A DNA stretch of 64,000 bases from positions 248,001 through 312,000 of the forward strand of contig NZ_JOCT01000011.1 of assembly GCF_000717875.1 (NCBI RefSeq), read 5' to 3'. The number at the start of each line of letters is the position of its first letter. Position 1 is the first letter of the stretch. Below, in pieces: positions 1 to 7,797 of the stretch. Origin of the DNA: Streptomyces sp. NRRL S-455. Lineage in GTDB: Bacteria; Actinomycetota; Actinomycetes; Streptomycetales; Streptomycetaceae. The position numbers were made by a program, and so were the translations under genes. A model generated the notes under the pieces. It was not told where the DNA came from, made no database searches, and worked only from the letters and a program-made list of their open reading frames with translations.

Positions 1-58
1 GTACCGCATGGAGACCGAGGGGGAGCACCCGGACCCCGCCCTGAGGGAGAGGGGCTGA
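1..58 (+). CDS. 3' end of an unidentified gene cut by the window edge
   Basis: Only the last 18 codons are present, read from base 2 and ending at TGA 56-58; the final residues are DPALRERG. The stop lies two bases before the GTG of the hemerythrin-like gene at 61, so the two are probably co-transcribed and translationally coupled. The tail is hydrophilic and charged. Too little remains to name a family. Confidence 0.5.
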   Translation, partial: YRMETEGEHPDPALRERG

Positions 59-60
59 CC

Positions 61-636
61 GTGGCCGGAATCGCCGCGAGTGACGCCGACGTCGTGGCCC
101 TGCTGATGCGTCAGCACGGCGACATCCGCAACCTCTTCGACGAGGTCGAGCGAACCAGCGGGGACGAGCGCCGCGACGCGTTCCGCCGGCTGGTCCGGCT
201 GCTGGCCGTGCACGAGACGGCCGAGGAGGAGGTCGTCCGCCCCTTCACCCGGTCGAACGTGCCGGGCGGCGAGCAGGTGGTGGAGGACCGTCTGACCGAG
301 GAGCGGGAGGCGAAGGAGGTCCTGTCCCGGCTGGACGGCATGGACACCGACGACCCGAAGTTCCTGACGGAACTCCTCGCCCTGCGGCTGGACGTGATGG
401 CCCATGCCCGTGCCGAGGAGCGCTACGAGTTCATCCACATCCGCCGGCACGCGGACCAGGACCGTCTCGCGTCCATGGCCTCGGCCCTGAAGGCCGCCGA
501 GGCCATGGCCCCGACCCACCCGCACCCCGGCACGGAGTCCGCGGCGAAGAACATCGCCCTCGGCCCGGTCGCGGCCGTGGTCGACCGCGACGACGAGAGC
601 GCGCCGGACGACGGCGGCGACGGTGAAGACGGCTGA
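61..636 (+). CDS. Hemerythrin-like (HHE domain) cation-binding protein
   Basis: A 191-residue cytoplasmic four-helix-bundle protein of the hemerythrin/HHE family, which binds a di-iron centre and is usually linked to oxygen, NO or iron handling. Ligand-type residues sit in the expected helices: RQHGDIRNLFDEVE near residue 17, AVHETAEEEVVRP near 50, and HARAEERYEF near 117. The C-terminal 40 residues are an acidic, disordered Asp/Gly tail (DDESAPDDGGDGEDG). The start is GTG, two bases after the previous stop, so it is probably expressed with the truncated upstream gene. The acidic repetitive tail appears to continue in frame past the TGA up to TAG at 700-702. Family is clear; the physiological role is not. 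Confidence 0.85.
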   Translation: MAGIAASDADVVALLMRQHGDIRNLFDEVERTSGDERRDAFRRLVRLLAVHETAEEEVVRPFTRSNVPGGEQVVEDRLTEEREAKEVLSRLDGMDTDDPKFLTELLALRLDVMAHARAEERYEFIHIRRHADQDRLASMASALKAAEAMAPTHPHPGTESAAKNIALGPVAAVVDRDDESAPDDGGDGEDG

Positions 637-651
637 GACGGCGAGGACGGC

Positions 652-678
652 ACGGAGGGCACGGAGGGCACGGAGGGT
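652..678 (+). repeat. Three tandem 9-bp repeats after the hemerythrin-like gene
   Basis: Three consecutive copies of ACGGAGGG(C/T) at 652-660, 661-669 and 670-678. The unit is a multiple of three and in phase with the preceding gene, reading Thr-Glu-Gly three times. It begins 15 bases after the stop codon. Variation in copy number here would not alter the annotated protein unless the TGA at 634-636 is read through or was recently acquired. Confidence 0.8.
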
Positions 679-754
679 ACCGGCGCCGGGGAAGCCACAT
701 AGAGGCGTCGTGGCGGGGCACTTGTCTCCTCCCACCCCTCACTGGAGGTAGCTC

Positions 755-997
755 GTGATCGTCGCCGTCGTCATCGCCGGATGTGTGGTCCTGGCCCTGC
801 TGGCCTTCCTGGTTCCCCGCCTGTCCCGCCACCCCGAGCGCGGCACACAGCGTTCGCTCGGGGCCGGTGCACGCGCCGGCGGCAAGGCACCCGGCATACT
901 GGGCAGGCTGCTCAGCAAGCCCTTCCACACCAGTTCCCGCGCCGTGGGCCGCAGCGGCTCGGCCGGCCGTCGCACCCGGGGCCGTATGCCCTTCTGA
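755..997 (+). CDS. Small single-span membrane protein (possibly DUF6411 family)
   Basis: An 80-residue protein with an N-terminal hydrophobic helix (residues 1-22, VVLALLAFLVPRLS) followed by a basic, Gly/Ser/Arg-rich tail ending in GRMPF. The topology is probably N-out with a cytoplasmic basic tail. The GTG at 755 is preceded by GGAGG at 744-748, which fixes the start. I recognise it as a short conserved Streptomyces family, probably DUF6411, but that name is from memory. It lies 25 bases before the YihY-type gene and is probably in the same transcription unit. Function unknown. Confidence 0.75.
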   Translation: MIVAVVIAGCVVLALLAFLVPRLSRHPERGTQRSLGAGARAGGKAPGILGRLLSKPFHTSSRAVGRSGSAGRRTRGRMPF

Positions 998-1022
998 CGC
1001 GTGACACGAGGAGACCTTCTCG

Positions 1023-1988
1023 ATGGGCACCGCCGTGCACGTCCCGCAGACGCGGGACATGATCGGGGAGGAACTCTCCGGCGACGAGGCGTTCACCGCG
1101 CTGCGCCGCTACGGAGGCCGTCGGCTGCTCATCGACGCGTTCACCCGGTTCCGCTACGCCGACGGCTTCAGCAGCTCCCGCTCCCTCGCCTTCCAGGTGG
1201 TCCTGGGCATGGTGCCGTTCACCATCGCGCTGGTCGGCGTGGCCACCACGGTGCACACGGAGAGCGTGGGCCGGATCATCGAGCTGACCCTGGGCCGGAT
1301 CGTGCCCGGTGCCAGCGCGAGCCTGGTCGAGGACGCCCTGGACAACACCGCCCGCAGCGCGGGCTCCAGCGTCTGGGGCGCCGTCGCCATGTGGCTGGGC
1401 CTGGCGTTCGCCCTGGTCAACCTGGCCTCGGCGATGGCCCAGGTCGAGCGCGGCGCCAACCGCATCTACGGCATCGAGCGTGACCGGCCCTTCCTCGCCA
1501 AGTACGGGCGGTCCCTGCTCCTCGCCCTCGCCGCGGGCATGCCGATGGTGCTGGGCTTCCTGGTGCTGGTGGCGGGCGACGCCGTCGGAAGCGCGGTGGT
1601 GCGGGCCCTCGGCTGGTCCGGCACCTGGCTCGACTGGTGGGGTTCTCTCGACGTGCCGCTGGGTGTGGCGCTCGCGTGGATCGCCTCGGCGGTGATCTTC
1701 CGCTGGGCTCCCCGCCGGGATCAACCGGGCTACACCTGGCTGGCGTTCGGCTCCGCGGTCCATCTGGTGCTGTGGATCGCGGCCACCTGGCTGCTGGCGC
1801 TCTACGTCGAGAGGAGCGGCTCCTTCGGCGCCGTGTACGGGCCGTTGACGGCCTTCGTCGCCCTGTTGCTGTGGGCCAACCTGACCGGTGTGGCACTGTT
1901 CCTCGGCATCGCGTTCGCCGCTCAGCTCGAGGCGGCCCGGGCCGGCATCACCGAGGCCGCGCGGCCGGACCCGGGGCCGGGACCGTGA
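1023..1988 (+). CDS. YihY/BrkB-family integral membrane protein
   Basis: A 321-residue polytopic membrane protein of the YihY/BrkB (virulence factor BrkB, formerly 'ribonuclease BN') family. About six hydrophobic segments are visible: around residues 55-75, 115-135, 165-190, 215-235, 245-270 and 280-305. Typical family features are the region around FSSSRSLAFQVVLGMVPF near 50 and GPLTAFVALLLWANLTG near 275. The ATG at 1023 follows GAGGAGA with good spacing. The C-terminus is a short Pro/Gly tail. No enzymatic activity should be inferred from the older RNase name. The transport or envelope role of the family is unproven. Confidence 0.88.
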   Translation: MGTAVHVPQTRDMIGEELSGDEAFTALRRYGGRRLLIDAFTRFRYADGFSSSRSLAFQVVLGMVPFTIALVGVATTVHTESVGRIIELTLGRIVPGASASLVEDALDNTARSAGSSVWGAVAMWLGLAFALVNLASAMAQVERGANRIYGIERDRPFLAKYGRSLLLALAAGMPMVLGFLVLVAGDAVGSAVVRALGWSGTWLDWWGSLDVPLGVALAWIASAVIFRWAPRRDQPGYTWLAFGSAVHLVLWIAATWLLALYVERSGSFGAVYGPLTAFVALLLWANLTGVALFLGIAFAAQLEAARAGITEAARPDPGPGP

Positions 1989-2021
1989 CGTAGCCGGCCT
2001 ACGGCAGCGGCAGAAGCGGGT

Positions 2022-2061
2022 GGAAGCGGGTCGGGCCGGATCGGTGTCGCTTCCCCGGCCC
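2022..2061 (+). other. Two overlapping, mutually exclusive GC-rich stems
   Basis: GGAAGCG at 2022-2028 pairs with CGCTTCC at 2048-2054, and GGGCCGG at 2033-2039 pairs with CCGGCCC at 2055-2061. Because the second arm-pair crosses the first, both can form only as a pseudoknot; otherwise they compete. The element lies between the YihY-type gene and the prenyltransferase fusion, 29 bases before the ATG of the latter. It could be a terminator for the former or a leader structure for the latter. Confidence 0.4.
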
Positions 2062-2089
2062 CTGTGATCAACGCCCCCAACCAGGACGT

Positions 2090-3898
2090 ATGGTCCTAGT
2101 TGTGAGCGATGCGCCTCCCGCGACCACAGCAGCGGCAGACCGACCGGCGATGACCGGCCTTCCGGTGACCGGCGACGATCCGTCCCTGCGGGCGGCGTAC
2201 CGGCTGTGCCGGCGCCTTACCAGAGAACAGGACCCGGCGGAGTACGCGCTGATCCAGCTGGTGCCGGCGCCTCTGCGCCCGGCGCTGCACGCCCTGTGGG
2301 CGGCCGCCAACGCCCTCGACGACCTGGGCGACGACCGTACGGCCCCGGCCGCCGAACGGGCCGCCCGGGTCGAGGCCTGGATCACCGCCCTGCACCGCGA
2401 ACTGCCCACCGGATCCAGCCCGGACCCGGTCCGCCACGCCCTCGTGGACACCGCGGCCCGGTGGCGCCTGGACCTGTCCGAACTGCGCGACGCCATGGTC
2501 CAGGTCAGGGACGACACCCGCGGCAGGCGCTTCGACGACTGGGCCGCCTGGCGTGCCTGGGGCCGGGACAACCTGCTGCCCTGGTTCGGCCAGGTCCGCA
2601 CCCTCTTCGACCGGGCCGGCGTCCCCGTGGCCCTGCGTCTGGACGCCCGGGAGAGCTACGAGGAGTTCCTCGACGGCGTCCGGCTCACGGACATCCTCAG
2701 CGACCTGTCCGCCGACCTGGCCGAGGGCGACCTCCTCCTGCCCGACGAGGTACTCGACCGGTATCCCGGTTCCGCGGCCGACCTGGCCGACCGCCGCTGG
2801 AGCCCCGCCGTGTCCGCCTTGATCACTCACCTGACCGGCCTGGCCCGCCAGTGGGTGACCCAGGGCGCCCTCACCCGCGGCATGCACCCCGGCCCCGCCA
2901 CCGTCCTGCACACCATGGCCGCCCTGCTGCACGCCCAGCTCGACGCCGTCGACTCCGCCGGTCCGGACCTCCTGCGCACCCAGCCCCGCCCCACGGTCCT
3001 CACCCGCGCCCGCGTCCTCGCCCCGGCCCGGGCCCGCGCCGCCCTCGCCTGGTCCCTGACCCCCCTGACGGTCCCGCCGCCCCGGCAAGCCGGCCCGCAC
3101 GAGCCGCCCGCGCCCGCCCCACCGTCACCCGCCACGGCCTTCCGACCCCCGCCACCCCACCCCAGCGGGGAGCGGCCGCCGCGGATCCCGCCCGGCGACC
3201 TGCCCGCCCACGTCGCCGTGATCATGGACGGCAACGGACGCTGGGCCCAGCAGCGCGGCCTGCCCCGGCACGAGGGCCACCGCGCCGGCTCCGGCGCCGT
3301 CCGCGAGATGGTCCACGGCGCCCTGGAGGTCGGCCTGCGCCACCTGACCCTCTACACCTTCTCCACCGAGAACTGGAAGCGCGGCACCGAGGAGGTCGAC
3401 GCGATCCTCGACCTGCTGCGCCGCGAGCTCACCGACAACCCCTTCGAGGACCTGGACGTCCGGCTGCGCTGGCACGGCCGCACCGGCCGCCTGCCCGCCG
3501 AGCTGACCGAACTCCTCCACCTACGGGAACGCACCACCCGCACGCGCACCGGCCTGACGCTGACGATGTGCATCGACTACGGCGGCCGGGACGAGCTCAC
3601 CCGCACCGCCGCCGCCCTGGCCCGCCGGGTCCGGGCCGGTCACCTCGACCCCGACCTGATCACCGAGGAGGACTTCGCCCGGCACCTGCCCCTCGCCGAC
3701 CTGCCGGACGTCGACCTGCTCTGGCGCACCGGCAGCGAGCAGCGCACCTCCAACTTCCTCCCCTGGCACACGGCCTACGCCGAACTGCACTTCACCCCCG
3801 ACCTGTGGCCCGACACCGACCGCCGGCACCTCTGGCAGGCCGTCACCGCCTACACCCACCGCCAGCGCCGCCACGGCACCGCCCCGGCCACGTCCTGA
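2090..3898 (+). CDS. Squalene/phytoene-synthase-like domain fused to cis-prenyltransferase (UppS-type)
   Basis: A 602-residue two-domain protein. Residues about 30-300 resemble the squalene/phytoene synthase fold: an aspartate cluster LDDLGDD at 76-82 sits where the first DxxxD motif belongs, and LTDILSDLSADLAEGDLLLP near 210 matches the second (canonically QLTNILRD..ED..GR.YLP). A Pro-rich linker (about 325-375) leads to a complete cis-prenyltransferase: VAVIMDGNGRWAQQRG near 393, YTFSTENW, and RTGSEQRTSNFLPW near 540 (canonically RTGGE..SNFL.W). The second half should condense isopentenyl diphosphate units. Whether the first half is catalytic is unclear because its motifs are partly degenerate. 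GTG at 2102 is an alternative start. It converges on the mce operon with only 11 bases between stops. Confidence 0.85.
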   Translation: MVLVVSDAPPATTAAADRPAMTGLPVTGDDPSLRAAYRLCRRLTREQDPAEYALIQLVPAPLRPALHALWAAANALDDLGDDRTAPAAERAARVEAWITALHRELPTGSSPDPVRHALVDTAARWRLDLSELRDAMVQVRDDTRGRRFDDWAAWRAWGRDNLLPWFGQVRTLFDRAGVPVALRLDARESYEEFLDGVRLTDILSDLSADLAEGDLLLPDEVLDRYPGSAADLADRRWSPAVSALITHLTGLARQWVTQGALTRGMHPGPATVLHTMAALLHAQLDAVDSAGPDLLRTQPRPTVLTRARVLAPARARAALAWSLTPLTVPPPRQAGPHEPPAPAPPSPATAFRPPPPHPSGERPPRIPPGDLPAHVAVIMDGNGRWAQQRGLPRHEGHRAGSGAVREMVHGALEVGLRHLTLYTFSTENWKRGTEEVDAILDLLRRELTDNPFEDLDVRLRWHGRTGRLPAELTELLHLRERTTRTRTGLTLTMCIDYGGRDELTRTAAALARRVRAGHLDPDLITEEDFARHLPLADLPDVDLLWRTGSEQRTSNFLPWHTAYAELHFTPDLWPDTDRRHLWQAVTAYTHRQRRHGTAPATS

Positions 3899-3909
3899 GC
3901 CGACGGGCC

Positions 3910-4710
3910 CTACAGCGCGTCCACGGCGCTCACCTTCCAGCCCTCGGAGGTGCGGGTGAGCGTCATCCGCACCCGGTTCAGGTCCACGCGGGACCCGGTG
4001 ACCTGGGTGCTCGTGGTGACCTGGTTGACGAACAGCAGGATCACGGCCTTGTCCGGTTCGGCCGACACGACGGACTCCGCGGGCCGGTCACCGTTCGCGG
4101 GTGCCGCCACCGTCGCCTTCACCACACCGTGGTACTTCCTGGCGGTCGGTCCGACGACCTTGGCCGTGGTCCTGCCGTACTCGTCGCGGAAGGCGCCGGT
4201 CAGATGGGCGCGGGCGCGGGCGAAGTCCCGGTCGAGACGCCGGTAGTCGTACGACAGGACGACGGGCGCCGCCTTCCGCGCGGCCGCGAGCGCCTCTCCC
4301 CGCGCCTGTTCCGCGCGCCGCCCCTCGCGGTACTGCCACCCGAGCACCGCGACGGCGGCCAGGCCTGCCACGAGGAGGACGCAGAGCGCCACGGTGAGCG
4401 GCCGTCGCCAGAGCCGTCGTACGGACGCCCTCTCCTCCGGCACCTCCCCGGACTCCGGCACTTTCCCGGACTCAGGCACGTCCCCCGGCTCGGGCACCTG
4501 CTCCGGCTCCGGCTCCGGCGGGTCGTCCCACCCGCCCGGAGCGTCGATCACCAGCGTGCGCCCGGGGGACGGTTCCTCGGCCCGTGATGGTGCCCCGTCC
4601 GCGAGGGGCTCCCCGCGTCGGGTGCGCTTGGCCGCCGCGCGGGCGGCCGCGGTCAGGGTGCGGCGGGCGGGGGAGCCGGCGCCGCGGCCCCGCGTGGTCG
4701 TGTTCGCCAC
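3910..4710 (-). CDS. Mce-associated membrane protein, last gene of the mce operon
   Basis: About 266 residues: a long basic then acidic/Pro-rich cytoplasmic N-terminus with repeats of the type VPESG(K/E)VPE, one membrane helix (LTVALCVLLVAGLAAVAVLG) and a periplasm-facing domain carrying VVLSYDYRRLDRDFARARAH, the pattern of Mce-associated (Mas) proteins. In mycobacteria these stabilise or assist the Mce complex. I place the start at GTG 4710 because GAGGAG lies 8 bases upstream of it; a GTG five codons earlier lies inside that ribosome binding site. It follows the other Mce-associated gene by 23 bases. Confidence 0.8.
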   Translation of the reverse strand: MANTTTRGRGAGSPARRTLTAAARAAAKRTRRGEPLADGAPSRAEEPSPGRTLVIDAPGGWDDPPEPEPEQVPEPGDVPESGKVPESGEVPEERASVRRLWRRPLTVALCVLLVAGLAAVAVLGWQYREGRRAEQARGEALAAARKAAPVVLSYDYRRLDRDFARARAHLTGAFRDEYGRTTAKVVGPTARKYHGVVKATVAAPANGDRPAESVVSAEPDKAVILLFVNQVTTSTQVTGSRVDLNRVRMTLTRTSEGWKVSAVDAL

Positions 4711-4733
4711 GGTCTTTCTCCTCACCTCGGGTG

Positions 4734-5264
4734 TCAGCCCACGAACTCGACGTCGGACGTCAGCCAGCGGCCGTCCTTGAGTACGAGGTCGAGCTGGAGC
4801 CGGTACGTGCGCGGCTCTCCGCCCGGCACGGCCGTGTTGGTCACCTTGCTGTCGGCGACGACCAGGACCCGGGCGGAGCGGCTGTCGGACCGCACGATGC
4901 CCGCTTCGAGGACCTGTCCCTCGGACACGGACTTGTTCCGGGCGACCAGTTGGGTCAACTGCTCGGTCTGCGCGGTGAACTGCTTCTTGAAGTCGCCGGT
5001 GGCGCTCTTGAGCACGTTCCGGCTGTCCCGGTCGTAGTGGCGGTAGTCGAGCGAGGTGAAGTTGAGCGCCGACTGGCGGGCCGCCGCCAGGATGTCCTGC
5101 CGCCGCTGCTCCGTCGAGCGCTGCTCGGCCAGCCCGAGGGCCAGCCAGACCGACAGCACGGTCGTCACGACGGTCGCGACGACGAGTCCGGCGGACAGCG
5201 CCGCCCTGCGGCGCCCCCGCTTCTCACCGTCGGCGTTCAAGCCATCGGTCCGACGAGTAGCCAT
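4734..5264 (-). CDS. Mce-associated membrane protein
   Basis: A 176-residue protein with a short basic cytoplasmic start, one membrane helix (GLVVATVVTTVLSVWLALGL, residues about 24-43) and an outer domain with SALNFTSLDYRHYDRDSRNV followed by a beta-rich region ending in WLTSDVEFVG. This is the same architecture as the next gene and as Mas proteins of mycobacterial mce operons. The start is ATG 5264, preceded by AGGAG with about 8 bases spacing; a GTG two codons upstream lies too close to the ribosome binding site. It overlaps the 3' end of the last mce gene by 28 bases, which implies translational coupling. Confidence 0.82.
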   Translation of the reverse strand: MATRRTDGLNADGEKRGRRRAALSAGLVVATVVTTVLSVWLALGLAEQRSTEQRRQDILAAARQSALNFTSLDYRHYDRDSRNVLKSATGDFKKQFTAQTEQLTQLVARNKSVSEGQVLEAGIVRSDSRSARVLVVADSKVTNTAVPGGEPRTYRLQLDLVLKDGRWLTSDVEFVG

Positions 5265-6514
5265 TGCCACGACTCCTTTCCGAAGACGGTCTGTTCGCCA
5301 CCCGTCGAGCCGATCTCGACGGGTGTCCCGTCCGGGCCGGTGGCGGTGCCGCTGTCCGGGTCGTACGGGGTGACGTGAGCGGCCCGGTCGGCGCCGTACG
5401 GACCGCCCGGGGCGCCGGGGGCGTTCTGCGCGCCGCGCACCGAGGTGTCGCTGCCGCGCGGTGCCGTGCAGCGGGCGTCGGTGTTGGCGGGGCGGGTGCC
5501 GGTGTCGGCGGGGTCGCGCCGCCGTGTTCCGCCGTAGCCCTGGGTGCACGGCGGCGGGTCGTCGGCGTTCAGGACGAGGCCGAAGTGGGTGGTGCCGTCA
5601 CCCGGGATCACCGTGTGGCTGCCGCCGACGACGACCGGGAAGGTGACCAGGGCCTGTTCGACCCCGGGCAGCCGCGCCACGGTGACCTGGCCGCCGCTGA
5701 TGAGGTTGGCCAGCAGGACGGGCAGGTCCGGCCGGGTCGACTTCAGCAGGGAGTCGACCTCCTGCGCGGCGGGCGTCGCGTTGCCGATCAGCCGGCGCAG
5801 GTCCCCGTCGCTCGACTTCAGTTCCCCCGTGAGCGCCGCCAGATCGCGGGAGAAGGACTTGATGGCGGAACCCTGGTCGGACTGTGTCCTGAGGACCGTC
5901 CGCGAGTCCTCGATCAGCGAGACCGTCTCGGGGAGCGTGTCGGACGCCGCCTCGACGAGTTCGTTGCCGGAGTCCACCAGCCGGCTCAGCCGTGGCCCGG
6001 TGCCGGAGAAGGCCTTGCCCAGCTCGTCGACGGTGGTGCGCAGATCGTCCTTGCCGACCGAGTTGACCAGCCGGTCGAGGCTGACGACGAGGTCGGTGGT
6101 CGGCAGTGGCACCCGGGTGTGCTCGCGCGGTATCGGGCTGCCGTCGAGCAGGTAGGGGCCGCCGCCACGCCGGGGTTGCAGGTCGACGTACTGCTCGCCC
6201 ACCGCCGAGCGGTTGGCGACCACGGCCAGGGTGTCGGCCGGGATCCGGGGTGCGTCGTCCTCGATCTCCAGGGCCACCGACACCCCCGAGCCGGCCAGCC
6301 GCAACTCGCCCACCCGGCCCACCGGCACCCCTCGGTAGGTGACCTCGGCGCCGGAGAAGATGCCCCCGGACGCGGCGAAGTCGGCGCGCACGGTGTAGCC
6401 CCGGTCGAGAACCTCGTCCACCAGGCCGGTGTACTCGGCGCCGACGTACGACACCCCGACGGCGGTGAGGACGGTGAAGGCGAGCAGCTGGGCCTTGACC
6501 GTACGTGTGATCAC
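5237..6514 (-). CDS. Mce family protein, sixth (MceF position)
   Basis: A 425-residue substrate-channel protein. An N-terminal anchor (LLAFTVLTAVGVSYVGAEYT) is followed by the MCE/MlaD beta-barrel domain (residues about 35-115; YTVRADFAASGGIFSGAEVT, then GVPVGRVGELRL), a helical coiled-coil region (about 140-290), and a Gly/Pro/Asp-rich tail. Mce hexamers form a hydrophobic tunnel carrying lipids across the envelope to the YrbE permease. The GTG start overlaps the stop of the preceding Mce lipoprotein gene by 4 bases. The tail contains several Cys residues (PPPCTQGYGG, DARCTAP), as in other actinobacterial MceF tails. Confidence 0.9.
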   Translation of the reverse strand: MITRTVKAQLLAFTVLTAVGVSYVGAEYTGLVDEVLDRGYTVRADFAASGGIFSGAEVTYRGVPVGRVGELRLAGSGVSVALEIEDDAPRIPADTLAVVANRSAVGEQYVDLQPRRGGGPYLLDGSPIPREHTRVPLPTTDLVVSLDRLVNSVGKDDLRTTVDELGKAFSGTGPRLSRLVDSGNELVEAASDTLPETVSLIEDSRTVLRTQSDQGSAIKSFSRDLAALTGELKSSDGDLRRLIGNATPAAQEVDSLLKSTRPDLPVLLANLISGGQVTVARLPGVEQALVTFPVVVGGSHTVIPGDGTTHFGLVLNADDPPPCTQGYGGTRRRDPADTGTRPANTDARCTAPRGSDTSVRGAQNAPGAPGGPYGADRAAHVTPYDPDSGTATGPDGTPVEIGSTGGEQTVFGKESWQWLLVGPMA

Positions 6515-7797
6515 GGCTGGATTCCCTTCAGCATGAGCTCGGCGAGCGCGAGGTCGATCCCGGGCGGGAGGCGGCCGGAGTCCGCTCGGGGGCCGTAGCC
6601 CGCGGTGCACACCGGTGGGCACAGCACGTCGCCGCCGTCCGAGGGCGCCGAAGGCTCGACCGGCACCTCCGGGACCTTGGGCGGCGCGGTCGGCGTCGGG
6701 ACACCGGGCACGTCCGGGAGGTCCGGCGCCTCGGGCAGGTCCGGCAGGTCCGGGGTGCCGGAGCCGTCACCGCCCTCGCCGGAGCCGCCGGGCTTGTCCT
6801 TGACGTTGCCGTAGATGCCCGCCAGGTCGAGGTCGGCGGTGACCGCGAGGTTGACGTAGTCGCCCTTGACGGCGTCGACCACGTTGCGTGGGAAGGGGTA
6901 AGTGGTCAGCAGCTCGAGGGAGTTGGGCAGGTCGTCGCCCGCCTTGTCGAGCTGCTGCAGGATCGGCCTCAGCCGCTTGAGGTTGGCGACGGCGTCGTCC
7001 CGCGAGGCGTTCACGACCCGGGTGCCGGTCTTGCCCAGCTTCGACAGGGCGGTGAGCATCCGCGTGAGGTCGCGGCGCTGGTCGGCGAGGACCTTCAGGG
7101 CGGGCGGCACCGTGTCGACGGCCTCGGCGATCGTCTTCCTCTCCTTCCGCAGCCGCTCGGCCAGCCGGTCGATGCCCTTGAGGGCGCGGACGATCTCCGC
7201 GCGCTGCCCGTCGAGGCCGCCGAGGAACGTGTCGAGTTCCGTGAGCAGGGACCGGAGCCGGTTCTCGCGCCCTTCCAGGGCCTTGTTGAGCTCGACCGTG
7301 ATCGTCTTGAGCTGCGCCACGCCGCCGCCGTTCAGGAGCGCGGACAGGGCGGACAGCACCTCCTCGATCTCCGGGTTGCGGCCGCTGCGGGACAGCGGGA
7401 CGCGGTCGCCGTCGCGGAGCCGTCCGACGGGCGCGGTGCCGGCCGGCGGGGACAGCGCCACGTACTTCTCGCCGAGCATGCTGGTCTGCCTCAGATCGGC
7501 GACCGCGTTGGCGGGCAGCTTCACCGAGTCGGCGACGCGCAGGCGCACCCGGGCGTGCCAGCCGTCCAGTTCCACCTTCTCGACCGCGCCGACGGTGACG
7601 TTGTTGACCTTGACCGCCGACTGCGGCACCAGGTCCAGTACGTCCTTGAACTCGACCGTGACGCGGTAGGCGCGGTCGTCCGCCGCCGCTCCTCCGGGGA
7701 GCTCGACGTCGTACCAGCCGTTGAACTGGCAGCCCGACAGCAGCAGCGAACCGGCGGCCGTCCACGCGGCCACGCCCGTTCTGCGGGAGACACTCAT
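6511..7797 (-). CDS. Mce family lipoprotein (MceE/LprK position)
   Basis: A 428-residue lipoprotein. A signal peptide with lipobox LLSGC (Cys near residue 23) replaces the transmembrane anchor of its sisters. This is the hallmark of the fifth mce gene. The MCE domain follows (AYRVTVEFKDVLDLVPQSAV, VGAVEKVEL), then a long helical region rich in Leu/Lys heptads (residues about 150-340) and a repetitive Pro-rich tail with PDLPDLPEAPDLPDVPGVP. The start ATG 7797 overlaps the upstream stop in ATGA. The tail ends with two Cys (VLCPPVCTAGYG), which may form a disulfide outside the cell. Confidence 0.92.
   Translation of the reverse strand: MSVSRRTGVAAWTAAGSLLLSGCQFNGWYDVELPGGAAADDRAYRVTVEFKDVLDLVPQSAVKVNNVTVGAVEKVELDGWHARVRLRVADSVKLPANAVADLRQTSMLGEKYVALSPPAGTAPVGRLRDGDRVPLSRSGRNPEIEEVLSALSALLNGGGVAQLKTITVELNKALEGRENRLRSLLTELDTFLGGLDGQRAEIVRALKGIDRLAERLRKERKTIAEAVDTVPPALKVLADQRRDLTRMLTALSKLGKTGTRVVNASRDDAVANLKRLRPILQQLDKAGDDLPNSLELLTTYPFPRNVVDAVKGDYVNLAVTADLDLAGIYGNVKDKPGGSGEGGDGSGTPDLPDLPEAPDLPDVPGVPTPTAPPKVPEVPVEPSAPSDGGDVLCPPVCTAGYGPRADSGRLPPGIDLALAELMLKGIQP

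Noticed and set aside
2206..4587. A 793-codon plus-strand frame overlapping the prenyltransferase fusion
   Set aside because: Arg/Pro-rich translation in an alternative frame of a clear gene, crossing into the convergent mce operon.
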